From Phoronis ovalis (Eukaryota > Phoronida > Phoronidae), in contig JAOXYB010048057.1 in assembly GCA_028565635.1 (NCBI GenBank), positions 1-15,464 on the forward strand: a stretch of DNA of 15,464 bases, read 5' to 3'. The first letter of the stretch is position 1, and each line of letters starts with the position of its first letter. Shown here in pieces: positions 12,201 through 15,464 of this stretch. Under the pieces are notes generated by a model that worked only from the letters and a program-made list of their open reading frames with translations, searched no databases and had not been told where the DNA came from. A program made the position numbers and the translations under genes.

Positions 12201-15200
12201 GCAATGGGTGAGAAAACATGATGGTGTTTTGTGCCAGTCCATCCATGTCAGTTGGTTCCAATTGTGTTGCTATATTAACACTCCATTTTGTTTGAACAGC
12301 ATTTTCAGCTACTGCAGCCTCAGTCGTGCTATTTGTTTCTTCTATAGATATATCTTTGGTTTGTGTTATATTAGATTGTACACGAGTATTCCTTGGATGA
12401 GATATGTGCGTCTGTTTAGAAGGTATTTTTATGCTTTCTATAGTATTTTGATTGCAAAGAAATTTTGGCAATTTTTGATTTGTTCTGCTATTAGATTCCG
12501 AATGTTTAGATGAAACAAGACTTGCAGATACAGCAGGTGCTTGTTTTTTCTCAATATCATAACTACGTTTCTTTAAATCTACCTTCACTTGGAAAGGTTC
12601 CACACTTTCATTGTCTTCTATGTTGTGTTGAATAGCTAGATCTAAGGATTCAATTATTCTGTTCCTAAATCCTTTATCCTTTGTTTCTGTTTCATCAAAT
12701 TGTGTCCATTTAATATTATCAATACAAGTAGCTTGGGTGGCCACATTTCTAGTCATTTGTTCAGGCTCTACATAAGTATCAACCTGAACACTTGAGTCAA
12801 TCATTGACAAAGCAGTTGGCTGTGATACTAATGAAGTAACTTGCATTTTTTGATAACCAACAGCTGTAGGCTTAGCAAATCCCATAGGTTGATTTACTGG
12901 TTTGCGTATCGACTCAAAAACCAAGCTGTAATTTTTGTCATCAGAACTAAGCCCATCATTTACTTCTTTAGAACCATCATGAGACTTGGCAAATTTATCT
13001 TTTTGAGTTTGATTAGGCTCTCTTGTTAAAATTGATTCAGTCATTTCCAGTACTCTTCCTACTGATGTGAGAGTAGCATCTTCATCTTGTATCTGAGACA
13101 CTGAGTCAACAGTCTTCATCTCCACTCCGGAGTCTTCAAAAACAGACCTCTCATATTGTAACCAGCTATCTACGATTTTAGTCTTAGGCTTGGGTTGTGA
13201 ACTAGAATCTATTAAACTGAAGTTACCCGATTGTGTCGTATCATCATGTCCATAGTTGATATTCCCAAATTTGTTCCTAAGCTCATCAGCTTCAAAATAT
13301 TCATTCTTCATCTTGGTCAATCTTGTTGTTTCTGTAGATGCATCCATAACTTTCGTTGTTTTTTCATGTGTTATAACTTGTGTTCCTAACTCAGCATGTT
13401 TCACAGGCACTGTTTGATAGCATGCATCCAAAGAATGTATCTGATCACATTGCACCATTCTATCAAATGTCAAAGATTTAGCCAATGAAAGGTCAGCCTG
13501 TACTCCAGATTCTTTGTACAAAAGCAAATCAATATGCCCATCAGCTTCAACAGATTTATCTTTCATTTTCATCAGTGTTGCTGTTTCGGTAGAAACATCC
13601 ACCACTTCAGTCCTAGTATCTTGTATTGCTACTTGTCTGTTTAACTCCACACTTTTCACATGCAACATTTCGTTGCATTCAACATATTCATCTTTCATTT
13701 TGGTCAATTCTACTGTCTCTGTAGAAATATCTATCATTTTTGAATATTTGTGCTCCTCATCAATTTCAGTAGACACATCTTTAATATCTTTATGTTCCCC
13801 AGTTGAAGCATCTATCAAATTATTCTTTAATTCATATTGTACAGATTTTTCACACGAGACTGCATTAATTTGTGAAGATGACTCGACAGTGTCTAATGCC
13901 AAAGACTGCACACCAAAATCTTTATTTTTCATTGTATCAGTAAGCAAACCAACATGCTCATCAGCTTCAACATATTTATCTTTTGTTTGAATCAATGCAG
14001 TTGTTAGGGTCGACTCATTAATGGTTTTCTTATATTGATGTTCTTCATCAGTAGTAGTACATACACCCACAGTTTTCGTATGTTTTTGTTTTTCCTCAGT
14101 AGCAGTAGACACTTTTTTAGTTTTCACATGTTCATGGTCTTCCCCAGTCTCAGTAAACACATCCATAGTTTTCAATTGTTTGTATTCTTCGTCAGTTTCA
14201 GTAGACACATCCATAGATTTTGTACGTCTAAACTTCTCAGTGATTTCAGTAGACACGTCTACAATTTTTAAGTATTTGTGCTCTTCACTGATCTTAGTTA
14301 ACATACCTACAGTATTCATATGTTTCTGTTCAGTCTCCATAGACACATCTATAGTTTTTATATGCGTATGGTCTTCATCAGTCTCCGTAGATACATCCAT
14401 AGGTTTTATTTCTTTATGTTCTTCACCTGTCTCAGTACATACATCCACAGTTTTTGTTTCTGTATGTTCTTCACAAGTCTCAGTAGACATATCCATAATT
14501 TTTGTATGTTTATGTTCTTCATCAGTCTCAGTAAACACATCTATAGTTTTTGTATGTTTCTGCTCTTCATCAGTCTCAGTAAACACATCCATAGTTTTTG
14601 TATGTTTATGTTCTTCATCAGTCTCAATAGACACATCCATAGTTTTTGTATGTTTATGTTCTTCATCAGTCTCAGTAAACACATCCATAGTGTTTGTATG
14701 TTTATGCTCTTCATCGGTCTCAATAGACACATCCATAGTTTTTACATGTTTCTGATCTTTGTAAGTCTCAGTAAACACATCCATAGTTTTTACATGTTTC
14801 TGATCTTTGTAAGTCTCAGTAAACACATCCATAGTTTTTACATGTTTCTGATCTTTGTAAGTCTCAGTAAACACATCCATAGTTTTTACATGTTTCTGCT
14901 CTTCATCAGTCTCGGTAGACACATCTATAATTTTTGTATGTTTCTGCTCTTCATCAGTCTCAGTAGACACATCCATAGTTTTTGTATGTTTATGCTCTTC
15001 ATCAGTCTCAATAGACACATCCACAGTTTTTACATGTTTCTGCCCTTTGTCAGTCTCAGTAGACACATCCATAGTTTTTGCATGTTTATGCTCTTCGTCA
15101 GTCTCAGTATACACATCCATATTTTTTGTATGTTTCTGCTCTTCATCAGTCTCAGTAGACACATCCATAATTTTTGTATGTTTATGCTCTTCATCAGTCT

Positions 15201-15464
15201 CAGTAGACGCATTCATAGTTTTTGCATGTTTATGTTCTTCATCAGTCTCAATAGACACATCCATAGTTTTTACATGTTTCTGTTCTTTGTCAGTCTCAAT
15301 AGACACATCCATAGTTTTTGTATGTTTACGCTCTTCATCAGTCTCAATAGACACATCCATAGTTTTTACATGTTTATACTCTTCATAAGTCTCAATAGAC
15401 ACATCCATAGTTTTTACATGTTTCTGTTCTTTGTCAGTCTCAATAGACACATCCATAGTTTTTG
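98..15464 (-). CDS. CPLANE1: Probable CPLANE1-like ciliogenesis scaffold, C-terminal portion, 18 exons, both ends outside the window
   Basis: Joining 18 minus-strand exons gives about 2,470 codons with no stop. All 17 complete introns are GT-AG and every split codon is restored: for example CG+T gives Arg across 2357/2027, and AG+G gives Arg across 7180/5894. The product is mostly low-complexity: a 16-residue repeat array, Q-centred short motifs, Ser-Pro-rich basic segments, and a short helical block encoded at 4654-3259. CPLANE1 (C5orf42/JBTS17) is known as a large basal-body protein of the CPLANE complex (with INTU, FUZ, WDPCP) needed for IFT-A recruitment and ciliogenesis. The helical block, in its order and spacing, fits my memory of the CPLANE1 C-terminus; this is recall, not an alignment. 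No start codon, stop codon or propeller domain lies in the window. Alternative: another large centrosomal or ciliary scaffold. The exon chain is much surer than the name. Confidence 0.65.
230..604 (-). other. Intron, 375 bp, phase 1
   Basis: Donor GTAATTCTG and acceptor TACTTTTTCCAG. No other feature seen. Confidence 0.85.
605..814 (-). CDS. CPLANE1: Basic Ser/Lys-rich exon (VHVRIGQKPEFTSPKKLQAS ...)
   Basis: 210 bp: two bases completing Asp, 69 codons, one base. Acceptor is a long T run then ATTAG; donor TTGAAAG|GTAATT. It reads on through KRSYTELVRLQQPSKTRKYT and SSSKPKSYVDRLKSMGSATT, giving a strongly basic, probably disordered tail with one short helix. Phase 1 at both ends. Confidence 0.9.
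815..1490 (-). other. Intron, 676 bp, phase 1
   Basis: Donor GTTTCTTTC (weak, non-purine at +3) and acceptor T-run followed by ATTAG. Contains one copy of the 31-bp shared segment at 961-991. No gene. Confidence 0.82.
1491..1658 (-). CDS. CPLANE1: Exon with helix (YDLQDEAANEIQTIQRECSL)
   Basis: 168 bp: two bases, 55 codons, one base. The right edge was chosen at acceptor TTTCAAG|AGTCAC because it is the AG that restores the phase (G+AG = Glu); the pyrimidine tract is weak, so this edge is the least sure. It reads SLVHSLTFRSNSVYDLQDEA, then a helix-prone part, then YTAAPDKYIDTAIANTSIDD. Phase 1 at both ends, so symmetric. Confidence 0.82.
1906..2027 (-). CDS. CPLANE1: Short exon (LMEDIDQGATNQAQTGYKED ...)
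   Basis: 122 bp: one base completing Arg, 40 codons, one base. Reads on as SYGAPVLSQTRTVVPRQQTR. Polar and likely disordered; LSQTRT is another weak Q-T motif. The acceptor (TTTCTCGATAG) has only a modest pyrimidine tract, but the phases on both sides fit. Confidence 0.87.
2028..2356 (-). other. Intron, 329 bp, phase 2
   Basis: Donor GTATATGTG and acceptor CTCGATAG. No other feature seen. Confidence 0.85.
2357..2549 (-). CDS. CPLANE1: SPSPH-repeat basic exon
   Basis: 193 bp: two bases completing Arg, 63 codons, then two bases. It reads SPSPHNKSPKRRSALHQSPS and continues PHQRSPTAHRKSPSPHRSLK, with SPSPH three times at residues 1, 18 and 32 of the exon. It ends in a basic segment (TAKFKYGIPRKTARGKSHDR). 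Many S-P sites lie in Lys/Arg/His-rich surroundings, again a phosphorylation-prone or microtubule-binding composition. Acceptor ATTTAAG, donor TTACCG|GTATAT. Confidence 0.92.
2550..3258 (-). other. Intron, 709 bp, phase 1
   Basis: Donor GTAAATGATA and acceptor TTATTTAAG. A 31-bp stretch at 3143-3173 closely matches another intron at 961-991 (see findings). Otherwise AT-rich without gene-like structure. Confidence 0.85.
3259..3397 (-). CDS. CPLANE1: Helical exon (STSEIKTRNKTREGVTSQMA ...)
   Basis: 139 bp, 46 codons plus one base; acceptor TTTTCAG|AGTACA, donor CTCCAC|GTAAAT. It reads on through EEFHEKRLHQACDLLAEMVH, ending DKPKTP plus split Arg. The FHEKRLHQACDLLAEM helix is amphipathic and is the third element of the block that matches my memory of the CPLANE1 C-terminus. 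Confidence 0.9.
3398..3795 (-). other. Intron, 398 bp, phase 0
   Basis: Donor GTAAGTAACC and acceptor TTATTTTCAG. No other feature seen. Confidence 0.85.
3796..4045 (-). CDS. CPLANE1: Conserved basic helix exon (LREWMKDKRRQKMAEYREHL)
   Basis: 250 bp: one base completing Arg, then 83 codons; acceptor CATTTTAG, donor AATCTT|GTAAGT. LHAARKLRHGTLTSRETKQI is followed by a short Ser-Pro stretch (EKSPSHSPQNSPK). Then comes the long charged helix EKQRLREWMKDKRRQKMAEY, continuing REHLDTLRGNELHKYEPKDD. Such a Trp-containing, Lys/Arg-rich helix is the kind seen in ciliary and centrosomal scaffolds. It is the second of three exons supporting a CPLANE1 assignment. Confidence 0.92.
4046..4520 (-). other. 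Intron, 475 bp, phase 2
   Basis: Donor GTAAGTAATGC and acceptor GCATTTTAG. AT-rich; I see nothing else in it. Confidence 0.85.
4521..4654 (-). CDS. CPLANE1: Conserved helical exon: ISGLS / TDIVADV / GLTSGQADKI block
   Basis: 134 bp, 44 codons plus two bases; acceptor TTCTTTAG, donor GCTAG|GTAAGT. It reads VDLSISGLSGITDIVADVVE, then QGGSALQQEIGLTSGQADKI and VARA plus split Arg. It has balanced, helix-forming composition and hydrophobic periodicity, and its order with the next two exons fits my memory of the CPLANE1 C-terminal conserved region. This is the main basis for the gene name. It was not aligned. Confidence 0.9.
4878..4982 (-). CDS. CPLANE1: Short exon (VPPLNLDDIVGSKAPAAKDH ...)
   Basis: 105 bp, 35 codons, phase 0 at both ends; acceptor TGATTAG, donor AAACTG|GTGAGT. 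PPLNLDDIVG looks like a short docking motif; the rest (VSFGAQSNSSTSSKL) is disordered. Also a symmetric, potentially skippable exon. Confidence 0.9.
4983..5330 (-). other. Intron, 348 bp, phase 0
   Basis: Donor GTAAGTATTG and acceptor TGATTAG. No other feature seen; the plus-strand frame at 5162-5347 has no coding character. Confidence 0.85.
5331..5504 (-). CDS. CPLANE1: Ser-Pro/Arg-rich exon (DMKTLENLTEASYPSAYPPA ...)
   Basis: 174 bp, 58 codons, phase 0 at both ends; acceptor TTTTAAG, donor AGTCCC|GTAAGT. A short acidic helix leads into a basic segment with GRRSPGTKTPSGRSLSSSPV and GTPRSHSP. Symmetric, so it can be a cassette exon without changing frame. Confidence 0.9.
5741..5894 (-). CDS. 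CPLANE1: Coiled-coil-prone exon (DTEKRQPDVARATRKKCRTD ...)
   Basis: 154 bp: one base completing Arg, then 51 codons. RRLKEMDDQLEAITRVNNAV continues into EQDLQDTKM and has hydrophobic residues at helical spacing (L, M, L, I, V, V, L), which suggests a short coiled coil preceded by a basic helix. Acceptor TTTTGTAG, donor AAAATG|GTACAT. It sits between two Ser-Pro-rich exons, so it may be a dimerisation or partner-binding helix. Confidence 0.9.
5895..7179 (-). other. Largest intron, 1285 bp, phase 2
   Basis: Donor GTGAGTGC and acceptor TTTTGTAG. Most of it is AT-rich. The part at about 5960-6130 is more G/T-rich with G runs (see findings) and may be an unrecognised inserted repeat. The exons on both sides join in phase, so no missing exon is required. 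Confidence 0.85.
7180..7529 (-). CDS. CPLANE1: Basic Ser-Pro-rich exon (SVPDGRQYLNVVDIDDALLN ...)
   Basis: 350 bp, 116 codons plus two bases. It starts with a short acidic helix (VVDIDDALLNEIVK), then changes abruptly to a strongly basic Ser/Pro/Lys/Arg-rich part with at least eight S/T-P sites in basic surroundings (KTPPKSPERP, KKHTPKKHG, PSRSPVKS, NPRSPGTPSPNRK, SKSPTSRSPG). It ends LTVRMLSNDYKY plus a split Arg. Such basic SP segments often bind microtubules or are targets of proline-directed kinases; that role is inferred from composition. Acceptor TTTTGTAG, donor AATATAG|GTGAGT. The plus-strand reading frame over this exon is a shadow. Confidence 0.92.
7530..7951 (-). other. Intron, 422 bp, phase 0
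   Basis: Donor GTAGGTAG and acceptor TTTTGTAG. AT-rich; no further signal. Confidence 0.85.
7952..8094 (-). CDS. CPLANE1: Exon with a conserved-looking helix (TDPIQEAINEYAAARGGHIL)
   Basis: 143 bp, 47 codons after a split Gly; acceptor TACTTAG, donor GATCAG|GTAGGT. The first 20 residues look like an amphipathic helix. They are followed by APDIYMGLRFADKDAQPGSD. Composition is balanced, unlike the Ser-rich exons around it, so it may be one of the few ordered pieces of this tail. No domain recognised with certainty. Confidence 0.9.
8095..8603 (-). other. Intron, 509 bp, phase 1
   Basis: Donor GTTTGTATAACC and acceptor TTTTACTTAG. Strongly AT-rich; no gene-like or repeat structure seen. Confidence 0.85.
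8604..8718 (-). CDS. CPLANE1: Exon with RSPSP and KVVQTS motifs
   Basis: 115 bp, 38 codons plus one base, acceptor TTTGTAG|ATTCGT, donor GAAATTG|GTTTGT. It reads IRVETDVLSRSPSPNRDPKV, then VQTSTCMSPVRLAEYREI. It holds a basic SPSP site and a K-V-V-Q-T-S motif of the same Q-centred type as those in the giant exon. The donor is weaker than others in this gene (GTTTGT), but both phases fit. Confidence 0.87.
8719..9049 (-). other. Intron, 331 bp, phase 0
   Basis: Donor GTATGGC and acceptor TTTGTAG. AT-rich interior; I see nothing else in it. Confidence 0.85.
9050..9135 (-). CDS. CPLANE1: Small acidic exon (TFDEYLNAEDQDPNAAAHLR)
   Basis: 86 bp with acceptor TTTCAG|GTACAT and donor AACCCG|GTATGG. 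It codes 28 codons after a split Gly and ends AAKETANP. The Asp/Glu start followed by an Ala-rich helix-prone part differs from the surrounding basic Ser-Pro exons. The phases (1 in, 0 out) fit both neighbours exactly. Confidence 0.88.
9136..10017 (-). other. Intron, 882 bp, phase 1, with a LINE fossil
   Basis: Donor GTATATTT and acceptor TTTGTTTCAG are intact. About half of the intron is a decayed LINE fragment in the opposite orientation to the gene (see separate entry). The rest is AT-rich without visible signals. Confidence 0.88.
9437..9840 (+). mobile_element. Degenerate non-LTR retrotransposon (LINE) fragment, C-terminal end of the reverse-transcriptase ORF
   Basis: The plus strand carries broken pieces of a LINE ORF2 C-terminus in the right order. 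Frame 2 at 9437 reads AFRDLRSIKSTGELQ, with NLNWKNYHLLY further on. Frame 1 at 9547 reads VSIDTKMRHFQFNVLYN, like the family's 'DTKLRxFQYRILHRIL' stretch. Frame 2 at 9614 reads WKIKNSNRCS. Frame 1 at 9655 reads ETMFHIFCECGIVKIIWSEL, ending in a stop at 9718-9720. Frame 1 at 9793 reads NNHIIILGNKWISY. The Cys...PETxxHxFxEC order matches the Cys/His motif found after the RT domain in many LINEs. At least three frameshifts and several stops show it is dead. The 5' truncation is typical of LINE insertions. Outer limits are uncertain, and the clade (L1/Tx1-like or other) cannot be set by eye. Confidence 0.8.
10018..10225 (-). CDS. CPLANE1: Exon with basic-Pro stretch (KPDPHETEQK ... HHGYIIEP)
   Basis: 208 bp, 69 codons plus one base; acceptor TTGTAG|AAGCCA, donor GAGCCAG|GTATAT. 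It opens KPDPHETEQKLPAKKKTRSL, then a Pro run (SPQPPAPPEE), then an acidic part with MYEDGLETEIKMHHGYIIEP. The trailing G joins GT of the next exon to restore Gly. It links the Ser/Pro tail to a more ordered, acidic segment. No recognised domain. Confidence 0.9.
10226..10543 (-). other. Intron, 318 bp, phase 0
   Basis: Donor GTAAGTTATTG and acceptor TTTTGTAG are both good. The interior is A-rich with a purine-rich tract around 10380-10450 (plus strand). I see no gene or mobile element. Confidence 0.85.
10544..11386 (-). CDS. CPLANE1: Ser/Pro-rich exon with 18-residue and 7-residue repeats
   Basis: An 843-bp, 281-codon exon, phase 0 at both ends, from acceptor CTACAG|ATTTATGGA to donor TGTAAT|GTAAGT. 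It begins IYGSADPNNSSKIV and ends FVNNIWWNKHAMLPQFCN. The middle is disordered and Ser/Pro-rich: a 7-residue repeat (TAQSSPC) followed by an 18-residue repeat (SGKSRSPSxPSNVQGQ). The end, with a Trp cluster (NNWFWKPDMS...NNIWWNK), is unlike the rest and may be a short binding motif. Being 0-0 symmetric, it could be skipped or retained without a frameshift. I recognise no known domain. Confidence 0.88.
10637..10840 (-). repeat. 54-bp tandem repeat coding an SR/SP-type 18-residue unit, about 3.8 copies
   Basis: Units lie at 10787-10840, 10733-10786, 10682-10732 (51 bp, one codon lost) and 10637-10681 (partial). Each codes Q-[VI]-x-S-[GV]-K-S-R-[ST]-P-S-x-P-S-N-V-Q-G. Each unit gives one basic-flanked Ser/Thr-Pro site (KSRSPS or KSRTPS), typical of proline-directed kinase targets or microtubule-binding basic SP segments. 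Confidence 0.93.
10849..10900 (-). repeat. 21-bp tandem repeat, two perfect units plus a partial one
   Basis: Units at 10849-10869 and 10870-10890 are identical, and a third begins at 10891 and then diverges. They encode TAQSSPC-type heptapeptides just upstream (in protein order) of the 18-residue repeat. Confidence 0.9.
11387..11571 (-). other. Intron, 185 bp, phase 0
   Basis: It is bounded by donor GTATGG (AC at 11570-11571 on plus) and acceptor CTACAG (CT at 11387-11388 on plus). The frame happens to be open through it, which would add a spurious hydrophobic tail (MGYMLLFLLINLSMFW) if it were retained. Retention is possible but the splice sites are good. Confidence 0.85.
11572..15464 (-). 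CDS. CPLANE1: Giant exon: repeat array, second module family and Q-motif tail (5' end outside window)
   Basis: The frame is open for 1,297 codons from the right window edge to a GT donor (AC at 11570-11571 on plus), ending ...ATQTDTPLE in phase 0. In protein order it has: about 480 residues of 16-residue repeats; about 250 residues with four copies of a TKMKD/EADE module; then about 570 disordered residues rich in Ser, Thr, Gln and Lys with many ΦQ[TVC][D/N]-like motifs. Cys and His are scattered with no zinc-finger spacing, and no membrane span is present in the coding part. Reading on past 11571 gives a hydrophobic stretch that is only translated intron. The exon is unusually long beside its neighbours (86-843 bp), as expected for a disordered exon grown by tandem duplication. 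It may continue well beyond the window. Confidence 0.9.
13282..13347 (-). repeat. EADE module, copy 4
   Basis: It reads MDASTETTRLTKMKNEYFEA plus DE and is the last recognisable copy. Beyond it the exon becomes non-repetitive, with isolated Q-centred motifs. Confidence 0.85.
13537..13602 (-). repeat. EADE module, copy 3
   Basis: It reads VDVSTETATLMKMKDKSVEA plus DG. It is followed by a spacer with Q-centred motifs (GVQAD, MVQCD, YQTV, GTQVI) before copy 4, so the larger period is module plus Q-motif spacer. Confidence 0.85.
13669..13734 (-). repeat. EADE module, copy 2
   Basis: It reads IDISTETVELTKMKDEYVEC plus NE. The first half (D-x-S-T-E-T) is the same core as the 16-residue unit; the second half (LTKMKDEYVE) is the module-specific part. 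It is preceded by a lone 16-residue-like unit (DVSTEIDEEHKYSKM). Confidence 0.85.
13957..14022 (-). repeat. EADE module, copy 1
   Basis: This 22-residue module follows directly after the last 16-residue unit and reads INESTLTTALIQTKDKYVEA plus DE. It shares the T-x-T start and the KDKYVEADE end with copies at 13669-13734, 13537-13602 and 13282-13347, and is the most diverged at its start. It marks the point where the short repeat passes into a longer, irregular module. Confidence 0.75.
14023..15464 (-). repeat. 48-bp in-frame tandem repeat coding a 16-residue peptide, 30 units visible
   Basis: Starting at ATG 15456 the peptide repeats every 16 residues: M-D-V-[SF]-[TI]-E-T-D-E-E-[HQ]-K-H-[TV]-K-T. 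Twenty-nine units are 48 bp; unit 24 (14311-14352) is 42 bp, a 6-bp in-frame loss. The last visible codons at the edge (AAA ACT) match the end of another unit, so the array continues outside. The ET pair at positions 6-7 is nearly invariant. Units 1-23 are very alike, while units 25-30 (14023-14310) are diverged, with changes such as TKIS, TEIT, TATE and TTTD. Each unit has an acidic-flanked Thr (T-D-E-E and T-E-T-D), which fits the casein kinase 2 consensus. The peptide is charged and likely disordered; the period is not that of a heptad coiled coil. Confidence 0.97.
14737..14880 (-). repeat. Three identical consecutive 48-bp units
   Basis: The units at 14737-14784, 14785-14832 and 14833-14880 are identical base for base and encode MDVFTETYKDQKHVKT. 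They differ from flanking units by Tyr at position 8 and Lys-Asp at 9-10. Such a private variant tripled in a row shows very recent unequal crossover or slippage, or alternatively an assembly duplication. Confidence 0.95.

Noticed and set aside
14180-15388. Long plus-strand open frames across the 48-bp array (peptides rich in SSSVSVDTSIVF)
   Set aside because: The unit is a multiple of 3 and lacks stops in several frames, so frames stay open on both strands. The minus frame joins to a donor and a phase-matched exon chain; the plus frames have no such support.
14023-15464. CRISPR array
   Set aside because: The whole 48-bp period is repeated with no unique spacers, it is coding, and the setting is an intron-containing eukaryotic gene.
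14023-15464. Coiled coil or histidine-rich metal-binding protein made of the 16-residue units
   Set aside because: A 16-residue period with DVSTET in each unit does not give heptads, and the K-H or H-K-H residues are not in a known metal-site pattern; disorder with short motifs explains it better.

Overview
The window is AT-rich animal nuclear DNA. It is filled by the 3' part of one protein-coding gene on the minus strand, cut into many exons by ordinary GT-AG introns of about 185 to 1285 bp. I found no second host gene, tRNA, rRNA or CRISPR array. Intron style, ACATGTA-rich intron sequence and a decayed LINE-type retrotransposon suggest a marine invertebrate, perhaps a mollusc or other lophotrochozoan. 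That placement is an inference from general look only.

Reading the minus strand (right to left), I could chain 18 coding exons with every splice phase matching: >15464-11572, 11386-10544, 10225-10018, 9135-9050, 8718-8604, 8094-7952, 7529-7180, 5894-5741, 5504-5331, 4982-4878, 4654-4521, 4045-3796, 3397-3259, 2549-2357, 2027-1906, 1658-1491, 814-605 and 229-98. Together they give about 2,470 codons without a stop. Both gene ends lie outside the window. The three consecutive exons at 4654-3259 carry the best ordered sequence (an 'ISGLS..TDIVADV' helix, a basic 'LREWMKDKRRQKMAEYREHL' helix and an 'EFHEKRLHQACDLLAEM' helix). They resemble what I recall of the C-terminal part of CPLANE1 (C5orf42/JBTS17), a basal-body protein of the CPLANE ciliogenesis complex. 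This name is probable, not proven; no alignment was run.

Region by region: 14023-15464 is a 48-bp tandem repeat coding 30 units of a 16-residue acidic/His-Lys peptide (consensus MDVSTETDEEHKHTKT), running off the right edge. 13282-14022 holds four copies of a second, related module (STETxxLTKMKDxYVEADE), separated by spacers. 11572-13281 is a disordered tail studded with Q-centred short motifs (ATQTD, SVQVDT, ITQTK, AIQTF, SVQCD), many resembling dynein light chain LC8 sites. 10544-11386 is a Ser/Pro-rich exon with its own 18-residue and 7-residue repeats. From 10225 to 98 come short exons rich in basic Ser-Pro motifs around the conserved helical block. Intron 9136-10017 holds a sense-to-plus LINE fossil (about 9437-9840).

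The most interesting signal is that a probable ciliary scaffold seems to have expanded short TxT/TQT-like linear motifs into a long, recently homogenised, in-frame array, which may act as a multivalent docking or phosphorylation platform.
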